The notes: generated by a model from the letters alone, not told the origin. DNA of 6,224 nucleotides from Natrialbaceae archaeon (GCA_003552325.1 PUKM01000063.1:1-6224); one strand, 5' to 3'. Numbered from the stretch's first letter, positions 1 to 5,687 are shown. A program made the numbers and translations.

Positions 1-99
1 CTCGAAGTCGACGGAGCCCCCGCTCATCATCTCGTTCATCATCCGCTCGATTTCACGGAAGAGATCGTCGAAGGGTTCGTCACGGTCATCTCGGCGCAT
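1..99 (-). CDS. Probable Hsp20/alpha-crystallin small heat-shock protein, N-terminal fragment
   Basis: Only the first 33 codons are present; the gene runs off the left edge. The peptide starts MRRDDRDEPFDDLFREIERM and continues with a methionine-rich amphipathic stretch (MMNEMM) and SGGS. This charged, Met-rich start resembles haloarchaeal Hsp20-family proteins, ATP-independent holdases that bind unfolding proteins in the cytoplasm. The alpha-crystallin domain that would prove this is outside the window, so the assignment rests on N-terminal resemblance only. The ATG at 97-99 has no convincing Shine-Dalgarno sequence. A T-rich element (125-129 on the opposite strand) sits about 28 bases upstream, as expected for a leaderless haloarchaeal transcript. 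It points the same way as gapB, which ends 222 bp upstream, but probably has its own promoter. Confidence 0.6.
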   Translation of the reverse strand, partial: MRRDDRDEPFDDLFREIERMMNEMMSGGSVDFE

Positions 100-124
100 A
101 CGAGGTCGTAGGAAGGGGGTCGGC

Positions 125-129
125 AAAAA
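125..129 (-). promoter_or_regulatory. Possible TATA element of the Hsp20-type gene
   Basis: The minus strand reads CCTTTTTGCC here, centred about 28 bases ahead of the ATG at 99. That spacing suits an archaeal TATA box driving a leaderless mRNA. The match to the haloarchaeal TATA consensus is weak. A second T/A-rich candidate, TTTACA on the minus strand near 173-178, would give a leader of roughly 50 nt. Confidence 0.35.
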
Positions 130-138
130 GGTGTTCCT

Positions 139-164
139 CGTCACACTGGGCTGTGAACGTCACA
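139..164. promoter_or_regulatory. Interleaved TCACA/TGTGA repeats upstream of the Hsp20-type gene
   Basis: TCACA (141-145), TGTGA (152-156) and TCACA (160-164) form two overlapping inverted repeats with 6-nt and 3-nt spacers. The outer copies are also direct repeats of CGTCACA (139-145 and 158-164) spaced 19 bp apart. The cluster lies just upstream of the proposed TATA element of the minus-strand gene, where an archaeal activator or a repressor could bind. The repeats are visible directly; the function and the binding protein are unknown. Confidence 0.35.
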
Positions 165-321
165 GGTGTCTCTGTAAACTCGAGTGATCGTGGGCCGGGC
201 GACTGTTCCACCCGAGTTCTGGCCACTCTCGACCCGCTCTCCAATCCGTTAGTGGTGGTTTCGACCCCGCAAAACGATTTCCCCCGGACCTGTCGACCCA
301 GCGACCCGACCTTGGCCCGTC

Positions 322-1389
322 TCAGTCAGCCGTCTGTTTGTCAGCAGCTCGGATCGAGTCACCCTCCAGGCGTCCGAAGCCGATGCCGAGGGTTTCGTTG
401 GTCAGCGACCGACTTTCGGGACCAGAGAGGTGTCCCGACAGGGCTCGAATTGCATCGATGTTCTCGGGAACCACGTCCGCTTCCTGGTGGATCGCTTGCA
501 TGAGATACAGGTCGTCGCCCTCGAGGGTGAGCGATTCGGCCCAGATGCAGTTCTCCCAGATGTCACCCCGTGGGCGGCCAGCGTCGAGTGCGAGATCCTT
601 GAGGCTACCCGCGCCGTCGATCTGGGCGTGTCCGGGCACCATGACGGTGCGGGCTTGGGCAGTGAGGAGGTCACGTACGTCGGCGACGTCCCGAGGCCGG
701 TTTTCGAGGGTGACGTTGATAGTGTGGACGTGCATCATCGTGGTCGGAACCTTCAGGCCGATGGTGTCGATCTCGAGGTCGGGGAAAATAGTCTGGACGT
801 CCGGGCCGTGGTGGGATGGTATCGAAACCGGGTCGGGAACCGCGTCGTTGATCGGGCCGCGGCTGGTCTGGTTGGGGTCGCCACCGCGACGAATCAGGGT
901 CGCTCTGACCTTTTCGATGCCGTAGGCTTCCTCGAGTGGGGCGACTAGTCTGGAGAGTCCAGTGGTGTTACAGGAGACGACACGGACGTACTCGGCGTCG
1001 CTGGCCTCGTCGTAGTTGACCCGGGCGTTGAAGCTGACCTCGGCGACGGTCGCGCTTTCGCCACCCTGGAAGATCGCCGGCGTGTCGTGGCGTTCGTACA
1101 GCGGTCGGTTTTCGGCACCGATTCCCGACGGCGTTGCATCGACGACGACGTCACTTACGGCAACGAGTTCATCGACGGTTCCGGCGACCTCGAGTCCGGC
1201 CTCGTAGAACGCCTCAGTTCGGGCGTCGTCGACGACGTAGAGGGGGTAGTCGGCCTCGAGTGCACCGAGGGCGACGTAATCTGGGCTGACTTTGGCGACG
1301 CCACAGACCTCCATATCGGGCTGAGCCCGGACGGCGTCTGCGACGCGTTTACCAATGGTTCCGTATCCGTTGATTCCGACCCGGAGCAT
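322..1389 (-). CDS. gapB: Type II (archaeal) glyceraldehyde-3-phosphate dehydrogenase, phosphorylating
   Basis: The 355-residue product is a complete archaeal class II GAPDH, which interconverts glyceraldehyde-3-phosphate and 1,3-bisphosphoglycerate using NAD(P) in the cytoplasm. The N-terminal Rossmann motif is VGINGYGTIGKRVADAV (residues 4-20, GxGxxG type). The catalytic nucleophile is Cys140 in VVSCNTTGL. His220 in TTMMHVHT matches the acid/base His of the archaeal enzymes, and GVAKVSPDY (30-38) contributes to cofactor binding. Length is normal. The ATG at 1387-1389 is chosen because the family begins two or three residues before the Rossmann strand and because GGAGAGGTG precedes it as a Shine-Dalgarno match. 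The frame stays open upstream to 1629, but that stretch is promoter. In Haloferax volcanii the type II enzyme is the gluconeogenic isozyme. Here it is divergent from the class I gene, with a TrmB-like site near its promoter. Confidence 0.96.
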   Translation of the reverse strand: MLRVGINGYGTIGKRVADAVRAQPDMEVCGVAKVSPDYVALGALEADYPLYVVDDARTEAFYEAGLEVAGTVDELVAVSDVVVDATPSGIGAENRPLYERHDTPAIFQGGESATVAEVSFNARVNYDEASDAEYVRVVSCNTTGLSRLVAPLEEAYGIEKVRATLIRRGGDPNQTSRGPINDAVPDPVSIPSHHGPDVQTIFPDLEIDTIGLKVPTTMMHVHTINVTLENRPRDVADVRDLLTAQARTVMVPGHAQIDGAGSLKDLALDAGRPRGDIWENCIWAESLTLEGDDLYLMQAIHQEADVVPENIDAIRALSGHLSGPESRSLTNETLGIGFGRLEGDSIRAADKQTAD

Positions 1390-1401
1390 GTACACCTCTC
1401 C
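1390..1401 (-). promoter_or_regulatory. Shine-Dalgarno sequence of gapB
   Basis: The minus strand reads GGAGAGGTGTAC immediately before the ATG. GAGGTG (1393-1398) pairs perfectly with the anti-Shine-Dalgarno core of archaeal 16S rRNA. It decides the start at 1389 and implies a leadered mRNA, unlike the leaderless arrangement of gapA. Confidence 0.7.
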
Positions 1402-1425
1402 AGCGCCGATGGTCATAATAGTTCC

Positions 1426-1446
1426 GGATAATCTGATAGATGTTAA
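1426..1446 (-). promoter_or_regulatory. Candidate core promoter of gapB
   Basis: Two TATA-like elements are visible on the minus strand. GATTATCC (1426-1433) would place the transcript start near 1403 with a leader of about 14 nt. TTAACA (1441-1446) would place it near 1416 with a leader of about 27 nt. Both leaders would include the Shine-Dalgarno sequence. The sequence alone does not choose between them. The choice decides whether the operator at 1445-1460 lies just upstream of the BRE or overlaps the TATA/BRE. Confidence 0.45.
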
Positions 1447-1460
1447 CTCGTAATTGAGTA
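1445..1460. promoter_or_regulatory. TrmB-like operator near the gapB promoter
   Basis: AACT-CGTAATT-GAGTA differs by one base from TACT-N7-GAGTA, the site described for the haloarchaeal sugar regulator TrmB. Its palindromic core is ACTC-N6-GAGT (1446-1459). Relative to gapB it sits at or just upstream of the core promoter. In Halobacterium, upstream TrmB sites go with activation of gluconeogenic genes when sugar is absent. Binding here is inferred. Confidence 0.55.
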
Positions 1461-1515
1461 GTATGGGATAAAAGTCGACGAGGGAATCGATTTCTGTATC
1501 TTTGTTGGCTTGCCT

Positions 1516-1530
1516 ATGCAATGTCTGCAT
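1516..1530. promoter_or_regulatory. ATGCA-N5-TGCAT palindrome in the GAPDH divergent promoter
   Basis: Perfect 5-bp arms (1516-1520 and 1526-1530) flank a 5-bp spacer, roughly midway between the two GAPDH starts. The size and symmetry suit a dimeric regulator. No known haloarchaeal consensus is claimed. Confidence 0.3.
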
Positions 1531-1531
1531 T

Positions 1532-1563
1532 GTGGTAGGTGTGTCATACGCTGACGTGGTAGG
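1532..1563 (+). repeat. Direct repeat GTGGTAGG x2 upstream of gapA
   Basis: GTGGTAGG occurs at 1532-1539 and 1556-1563, a 24-bp period or a little over two helical turns. The pair lies 40-70 bp upstream of the gapA TATA box. That position suits an activator of the glycolytic gene. The repeats are seen directly; the role is inference. Confidence 0.35.
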
Positions 1564-1602
1564 GTTCCGTTGGCGGGCCAGCATTGCACCTGAAGTAACT
1601 AC

Positions 1603-1608
1603 TTTAAC
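1603..1608 (+). promoter_or_regulatory. TATA box of gapA
   Basis: TTTAAC within ACTACTTTAACGC is centred about 26 bases before the ATG at 1632. This is the standard distance for haloarchaeal leaderless transcripts, whose transcription start is at or next to the start codon. The position supports ATG 1632 and argues against the in-frame GTG at 1617, only 9 bases past the box. Confidence 0.65.
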
Positions 1609-1622
1609 GCTGGCCGGTGTAC

Positions 1623-1638
1623 TACTCATACATGAGTG
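1623..1638. promoter_or_regulatory. TrmB-like operator overlapping the gapA start
   Basis: TACT-CATACAT-GAGTG differs from TACT-N7-GAGTA only at the last base. Its core ACTC-N6-GAGT (1624-1637) has the same arms and spacing as the copy near gapB, with centres 178 bp apart. It covers the predicted transcription start and the ATG, downstream of the TATA box. A bound protein there would block initiation, which matches how TrmB represses glycolytic genes without sugar. Binding is inferred. The last bases also encode the first residues, so codon constraint could contribute. Confidence 0.55.
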
Positions 1639-2684
1639 AACATTCCTACACGGAAGATAATTCTCCAGTTCGGGTCGGCCTCAACGGATTCGGCCGCATC
1701 GGCCGCAACGTACTCCGGGCGTCCCTCGAGTACGACGGCCTCGAGATCGTGGCGATTAACGACGTCATGGATAACGACGATATGGCCTACTTACTCCAGT
1801 ACGACTCGGTCCACGGCCGACTCGAGGACGTCCAACTGGACGGCGACACGCTGACTATCGAGGGGCAGTCCATCGAACTGCTTTCCGAGCGTGACCCCTC
1901 TTCACTCCCCTGGGATGAACACGACGTCGACGTCGCGTTTGAAGCCACCGGACTGTTCCGCAGTCACGAGGACGCGTCCCAGCACCTCGAGGCTGGGGCC
2001 GAGAAAGTCCTCATTTCGGCCCCACCAAAGGGCGAAACGGAGGTTCTGACGGTGGTCTACGGCGTCAACCACGACGAGTACGACGGTGAGGACGTCATCT
2101 CGAACGCCTCCTGTACGACCAACAGCGTCGCGCCCGTCGTGAAGGTCCTCGACGAGGCGTTTGGCATCGAATCCGGCCTGCTCACGACCGTTCACGCCTA
2201 CACCGGCACCCAAGCACTCATCGACGGGCCACTGGCCAAACGCCGCCGTGGACGGGCCGCCGCCGAGAACATCATCCCCACGACCACCGGCGCAGCCATC
2301 GCCACTACCGAAGTGCTTCCCCAGCTCGAGGGGAAACTCGACGGCATGGCGATGCGCGTCCCCGTCCCGAACGGCTCGATCACCGACCTCACCGTCGACC
2401 TCGAGGCCGACGTGACCAGCGAGGAACTCGCCTCCGCCATCCGCGACGCCGCCGATGGTGAGCTTGCCGGCGTACTTGGCTACACTGACGAGGAGATCGT
2501 CTCCCGTGACATCGTTGGGCTGCCGTTTTCCTCGTACGTCGACCTCGAGTCCGCGATGGTGCTCGAGGGCGGTCTCGTCAAAGTGCTCACCTGGTACGAC
2601 AACGAGTACGGCTTCTCGAACCGGATGCTCGACCTGGCGACGTTCGTGATGGCACAGGAAGCCGAAACCGAAGCGACGGCCTAA
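1632..2684 (+). CDS. gapA: Class I (bacterial-type) glyceraldehyde-3-phosphate dehydrogenase
   Basis: The 350-residue product is a full-length class I GAPDH, which oxidises glyceraldehyde-3-phosphate with phosphate and NAD(P) to 1,3-bisphosphoglycerate. Visible motifs are the Rossmann fold VRVGLNGFGRIGRN (13-26), cofactor loop AINDVMD (41-47), catalytic SNASCTTN with Cys161, TVHAYTG with the base His188, RRGRAAAENIIPTTTGAA (205-222), and the C-terminal WYDNEYGFSNR (321-331). Asp44 and Pro200 fall where NAD-preferring enzymes carry Asp32 and Pro188, so NAD use is likely. An acidic tail of about 10 residues ends the protein. ATG 1632 is set by the TATA box at 1603-1608. In Haloferax the class I enzyme serves sugar breakdown downstream of the semiphosphorylative Entner-Doudoroff pathway, and the haloarchaeal gene is usually regarded as a bacterial acquisition. 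It diverges from gapB; pstB follows after 82 bp. Confidence 0.97.
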   Translation: MSEHSYTEDNSPVRVGLNGFGRIGRNVLRASLEYDGLEIVAINDVMDNDDMAYLLQYDSVHGRLEDVQLDGDTLTIEGQSIELLSERDPSSLPWDEHDVDVAFEATGLFRSHEDASQHLEAGAEKVLISAPPKGETEVLTVVYGVNHDEYDGEDVISNASCTTNSVAPVVKVLDEAFGIESGLLTTVHAYTGTQALIDGPLAKRRRGRAAAENIIPTTTGAAIATTEVLPQLEGKLDGMAMRVPVPNGSITDLTVDLEADVTSEELASAIRDAADGELAGVLGYTDEEIVSRDIVGLPFSSYVDLESAMVLEGGLVKVLTWYDNEYGFSNRMLDLATFVMAQEAETEATA

Positions 2685-2766
2685 CACGAAACGTTCTGGC
2701 GTTCCCTTTCCTCGGAGTCGTTCCGCAACAGGTAACTGCCCCAGGGACAACCCTAGGACACCGCGC

Positions 2767-3624
2767 ATGACCGCCAATCGAGCCGAGTCCGAGACTGCGG
2801 TTGGACCACCCGAGGACGACACAGCCACACATCCTGCGGAATCGACTGCGCCCCTCGGTTCTCCGGCGATCGGTGAACCAATCATCGAAGCACGGGACAT
2901 CGACGTCTACTACGGCGACACCCAGGCACTCAACGGCATCACGATGGATATCCCCGAGCGACAGGTGACTGCCCTGATCGGTCCGTCGGGGTGTGGAAAA
3001 TCCACTTTTTTGCGTTCGATCAACCGCATGAACGACCTGATCGATGTCGCTCGAGTGGAGGGGACGCTCAGATTCCACGGGAAAAACGTCTACGACGATG
3101 ACGTCGATCCCGTTGCCCTCCGCCGAAAGATCGGCATGGTCTTTCAGAAACCAAACCCCTTCCCGAAGAGTATCTTCGATAACGTCGCCTACGGCCTCCG
3201 CGTCCAGGGACAGGAAGACGACCTCGAGGAAAAGGTCCACACCGCCCTCGAGCGAGCCGCGATCTTAGATGAGGTCGAGGACCAACTGGACTCGAGCGGG
3301 CTCGAACTCTCCGGTGGACAACAACAGCGTCTCTGTATCGCCCGGGCCATCGCGACCGACCCTGAAGTCATCCTGATGGACGAGCCGGCGTCCGCACTGG
3401 ACCCCGTCGCCACCTCGAAAATCGAAGACCTCGTCGAGGACCTCGCACAGGAGTACACGGTGGTTATCGTCACCCACAACATGCAGCAGGCGGCCCGGAT
3501 CTCGGATACGACCGCGGTGTTCCTCACCGGGGGCGAACTCGTCGAGTTCGACGAGACGTCACGGATCTTCGAAAACCCTCAGAGCCAGCGCGTCGAAGAT
3601 TACATCACCGGGAAATTCGGCTGA
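2767..3624 (+). CDS. pstB: Phosphate ABC transporter ATP-binding protein PstB
   Basis: The 285-residue product is the ATPase subunit of the high-affinity phosphate importer, acting at the inner face of the membrane with PstC and PstA. In order: an acidic, low-complexity N-terminal extension (1-37), Walker A GPSGCGKST (72-80), the PstB-typical Q-loop MVFQKPNPFPKSI (124-136), signature LSGGQQQR (181-188), Walker B VILMDEP (201-207) and H-loop His237. The end DYITGKFG is also typical of PstB. The extension is longer than in bacterial PstB and acidic, as is common for haloarchaea. No Shine-Dalgarno and no good TATA box precede ATG 2767, so transcription from the gapA side is possible. None of pstS, pstC, pstA or phoU lies within the window on either side, so it must work with permeases encoded elsewhere or be a second copy. 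Confidence 0.95.
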   Translation: MTANRAESETAVGPPEDDTATHPAESTAPLGSPAIGEPIIEARDIDVYYGDTQALNGITMDIPERQVTALIGPSGCGKSTFLRSINRMNDLIDVARVEGTLRFHGKNVYDDDVDPVALRRKIGMVFQKPNPFPKSIFDNVAYGLRVQGQEDDLEEKVHTALERAAILDEVEDQLDSSGLELSGGQQQRLCIARAIATDPEVILMDEPASALDPVATSKIEDLVEDLAQEYTVVIVTHNMQQAARISDTTAVFLTGGELVEFDETSRIFENPQSQRVEDYITGKFG

Positions 3625-3636
3625 GCGGGCAAGCGT

Positions 3637-3921
3637 TCAGACGGTGAACAGGTGCCCCTCCGTCGGCACGTCGAACAATCCGATACGAGCGCCAGCGTCC
3701 AACCACGCGTGACCGTAGGAAAACGCCGCCAACGCGTTCACCAGGTCGTCTTCGTCCCTAAAGTGCAATCCGTCCTCGAGGTAGGACTCGGCCATCTCGT
3801 AACACTCCGTCGCGGCCTCGGCCATGGGCGTCTCCGGCGGTGGCGCAACCGTCGCCACATCGAGTGCCTCCGCCAATAGTCGTCCGTACCGTTCGCTCTT
3901 CTCCTCGAGTGTCGCTGCCAT
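3637..3921 (-). CDS. DUF357 family protein
   Basis: The 94-residue protein has the look of the archaeal DUF357 family: a helical N-terminus (EEKSERYGRLLAEALDV), a Pro-rich turn (27-32), then YEMAESYLEDGLHF (41-54), the conserved stretch LVNALAAFSYGHAWLDAG (60-77), and a C-terminal GLFDVPTEGHLF. It appears soluble and all-alpha, with no signal or membrane segment. The biochemical function of the family is not established. ATG 3919-3921 is supported by CTTACAA on the minus strand (3944-3950), centred about 26 bases upstream. The gene converges on pstB with only 12 bp between the stop codons and no T-run on either strand, so the two 3' transcript ends probably overlap. Confidence 0.85.
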   Translation of the reverse strand: MAATLEEKSERYGRLLAEALDVATVAPPPETPMAEAATECYEMAESYLEDGLHFRDEDDLVNALAAFSYGHAWLDAGARIGLFDVPTEGHLFTV

Positions 3922-3943
3922 ACCGGTGGTGGGTGCGTGATCG

Positions 3944-3950
3944 TTGTAAG
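3944..3950 (-). promoter_or_regulatory. TATA box of the DUF357 gene
   Basis: The minus strand reads CTTACAACG, centred about 26 bases upstream of the ATG at 3921. This fits a leaderless haloarchaeal transcript and supports the start choice. Confidence 0.5.
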
Positions 3951-4150
3951 CCCGTCGTCACCGTGCTCGTCTCTCCACCGTGACACACGATCTGAGTCAT
4001 CCGCAGGACACTGGTCGGAACCCCAGGGGGCAGAGACGCCGGCCCGCTCGAGCGTCGATTCGCCAGGAACCCTGCGGCTTTTTCTTTCACCTTGCCTGTA
4101 GATACCCTTCGGACACGGGTGCAGGCAACCGATTTCGAGAGCGCAAGGCG
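3951..4150. other. Intergenic spacer between divergent DUF357 and grx-trxB genes
   Basis: I see no gene here. It contains a C4-AG-G4-type palindrome (4021-4030), the perfect 10-bp palindrome CGCTCGAGCG (4045-4054), and a T-rich plus-strand run GGCTTTTTCTTTC (4077-4089). The T-run resembles a terminator, but no plus-strand gene ends before it. It may instead be an upstream promoter element. Confidence 0.4.
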
Positions 4151-4156
4151 TTTACT
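4151..4156 (+). promoter_or_regulatory. TATA box of the Grx-TrxR fusion gene
   Basis: TTTACT in GGCGTTTACTCC is centred about 25.5 bases before ATG 4179. This indicates a leaderless transcript and rules against the in-frame TTG start at 4092. Confidence 0.6.
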
Positions 4157-4178
4157 CCTCTACTCCGAACACGAACGT

Positions 4179-5513
4179 ATGAGCGAGCAGCCACGCGTCG
4201 AACTCTACATCGCGGAGCAGTGCCCCGACTCCGAGAAAGCGACGGCCCTCTTCGATGCCACCGAAATCGAGTACGGGACGTACACCGTCACGGACGACGA
4301 GGCGCGCTTGAGCGAGATGGTCGACCGAACTGACGGTCGCGAAACGACTCCCAGCGTGTTCATCGACGATGAATTCGTCGGCGGCTGGGACGCCGTCGCC
4401 GCCCTCGAGGAAACGGGCGAACTCGACGAGAAACTCGGCCTCGAGGGCGAATCGCCTGTCGAGCACCGCCCACTCCTCATCGCGGGAACGGGGATCGCCG
4501 GTCTCACGGCGGCGATTTACGCCGGGCGGGCGAACAACGATCCACTCGTCATCGAGGGAGACGAACCCGGCGGCCAACTCACCCTGACGACCGACGTCGC
4601 GAACTATCCCGGATTCCCGGAGGGGATCAGCGGCCCCGAACTGGTCAACAACATGAAAGCGCAGGCCCGCAGGTTCGGTGCCGAGTTGAAAAACGGGATC
4701 GTCGACACTGTCGAGCGAGTCGATCCCGATGACGACCACTCTCCGTTCCGCGTCGAACTCACCAACGGCGACGTCTACACCGCCGACGCCGTGATCGCGG
4801 CCTCAGGTGCTAGCGCCCGCACCCTTGGCGTCCCCGGCGAGGACGAACTCATGGGCTACGGCCTCTCGACCTGTGCTACCTGTGACGGGGCGTTCTTCCG
4901 CGATGAGGACATGCTCGTCGTCGGCGGTGGGGACGCCGCGATGGAGGAAGCCTCGTTCCTCACCAAATTCGCGGATACCGTCTACCTCGCCCACCGACGC
5001 GAGGAGTTCCGCGCCGAACAGTACTGGATCGACCGCGTCCACGAACACGCCGAAAACGGCGATATCGAGATCATGAAAAACACCGAACTGATCGAGATCC
5101 ACGGCTCCCAAGCCGAGGGCATCGATCACGTCACGCTCGTCCACAACGACGCTGGCCATCCAACCGATCGCCTTGACGACCCCGAAACCGAGGAGTTCGA
5201 TTTCGAGGTCGGCGCGGTCTTTTTCGCTATCGGGCACACCCCGAACACGAGCTACCTCGAGGGGACGGGCGTCGACCTCGACGACGAGGGGTATCTGGCG
5301 ACCAAAGGCGGTGACGGTGGCGGCCAGACCGAAACCGACGTCCCTGGGATCTTCGGGGCCGGTGACGTCGTGGACTTCCATTACCAGCAGGCGGTGACGG
5401 CAGCCGGGATGGGATCGAAAGCGGCCCTCGACGCTGACGAGTATCTCGACGACCTCGAGCGCGAACGAGCGGCGAGCCTCGAGGAGGCGGACGTGGCGGC
5501 GGCTGACGACTGA
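4179..5513 (+). CDS. Glutaredoxin-like domain fused to NADPH thioredoxin reductase
   Basis: A 444-residue two-domain redox enzyme. Residues 5-88 form a glutaredoxin-like fold: VELYIAEQCPDSEKA with one active-site cysteine (Cys15, CPDS), TTPSVFIDDEFVGG with the cis-Pro (Pro58), then a terminal helix. Residues 97-428 are a complete low-molecular-weight thioredoxin reductase: FAD motif GTGIAGLTAA (103-112), PGGQL, redox pair CATC (Cys232, Cys235), NADPH motif GGGDAAMEEA (249-258), HRREEFRA (272-279) as in NADPH-specific enzymes, and FAD site GAGDV (393-397). The HRRxxFRA and CATC motifs separate it from ferredoxin-NADP reductases, which look similar but lack the cysteines. It probably moves electrons from NADPH via FAD and the CATC pair to thioredoxin, or to its own Grx domain. 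ATG 4179 follows a TATA box at the leaderless distance. Confidence 0.93.
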   Translation: MSEQPRVELYIAEQCPDSEKATALFDATEIEYGTYTVTDDEARLSEMVDRTDGRETTPSVFIDDEFVGGWDAVAALEETGELDEKLGLEGESPVEHRPLLIAGTGIAGLTAAIYAGRANNDPLVIEGDEPGGQLTLTTDVANYPGFPEGISGPELVNNMKAQARRFGAELKNGIVDTVERVDPDDDHSPFRVELTNGDVYTADAVIAASGASARTLGVPGEDELMGYGLSTCATCDGAFFRDEDMLVVGGGDAAMEEASFLTKFADTVYLAHRREEFRAEQYWIDRVHEHAENGDIEIMKNTELIEIHGSQAEGIDHVTLVHNDAGHPTDRLDDPETEEFDFEVGAVFFAIGHTPNTSYLEGTGVDLDDEGYLATKGGDGGGQTETDVPGIFGAGDVVDFHYQQAVTAAGMGSKAALDADEYLDDLERERAASLEEADVAAADD

Positions 5514-5517
5514 GCTG

Positions 5518-5526
5518 TTCTTTTTT
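5518..5526 (+). terminator. T-run terminator after the Grx-TrxR gene
   Basis: TTCTTTTTT begins 5 bases after the TGA stop. Archaeal RNA polymerase terminates at T-runs without needing a hairpin, so this is a good terminator for the plus-strand gene. Confidence 0.7.
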
Positions 5527-5536
5527 CCTGTTGGCT

Positions 5537-5559
5537 TGTCGCCTCCTCGAGTGGCGACA
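5537..5559. repeat. Inverted repeat TGTCGCC-N9-GGCGACA
   Basis: Perfect 7-bp arms (5537-5543 and 5553-5559) enclose a 9-nt loop containing CTCGAG. It lies 10 bases past the T-run, so it could stabilise the mRNA 3' end or act as a back-up terminator. The structure is visible; the role is inferred. Confidence 0.45.
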
Positions 5560-5598
5560 GTCTCCCCTGGTGCTCCTCTTCGAGTGTTTGCTTAGACT

Positions 5599-5614
5599 CG
5601 AGACAGCGGTCTCG
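5599..5614. repeat. Inverted repeat CGAGAC-AGCG-GTCTCG
   Basis: Perfect 6-bp arms with a tetraloop-sized spacer in the convergent spacer. No T-run follows on the plus strand, so it is not an obvious terminator. Confidence 0.35.
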
Positions 5615-5687
5615 CCTCGTGAGTGTGGAGGTGACTCGAGGATGTGCTAAAGCGTAGCGTCGGTTGAAAAGCGGGGACCTGGTTGGT

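Noticed and set aside
153..925. Plus-strand open frames opposite gapB (153-503, 338-925, 430-948)
   Set aside because: They are complements of the gapB codons, with no recognisable domain, promoter or ribosome binding site.
1390..1416. Alternative gapB start at ATG 1416 (MTIGAGEVY extension), with TTAACA about 27 bases upstream
   Set aside because: The distance fits a leaderless start, but nine extra residues are atypical for the family and the Shine-Dalgarno favours 1389. The TTAACA element may still set the transcript start with a 27-nt leader.
1390..1629. 80-residue N-terminal extension of gapB in an open frame up to 1629
   Set aside because: The family starts at the Rossmann strand, a Shine-Dalgarno match precedes ATG 1389, and the extension would cover the gapA promoter and start. 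The extension has no recognisable domain.
1617..1631. GTG start for gapA five codons upstream
   Set aside because: It lies only 9 bases past the TATA box, so a transcript would begin after it. ATG 1632 fits the leaderless distance.
1902..2900. 332-codon open frame antisense to gapA and early pstB
   Set aside because: It is a shadow frame typical of GC-rich DNA. The translation matches nothing recognisable and lies opposite two clear genes.
4092..4178. TTG start giving the Grx-TrxR protein a 29-residue extension
   Set aside because: A TATA box at 4151-4156 lies inside the extension and points to ATG 4179, and the Grx fold begins just after that ATG.
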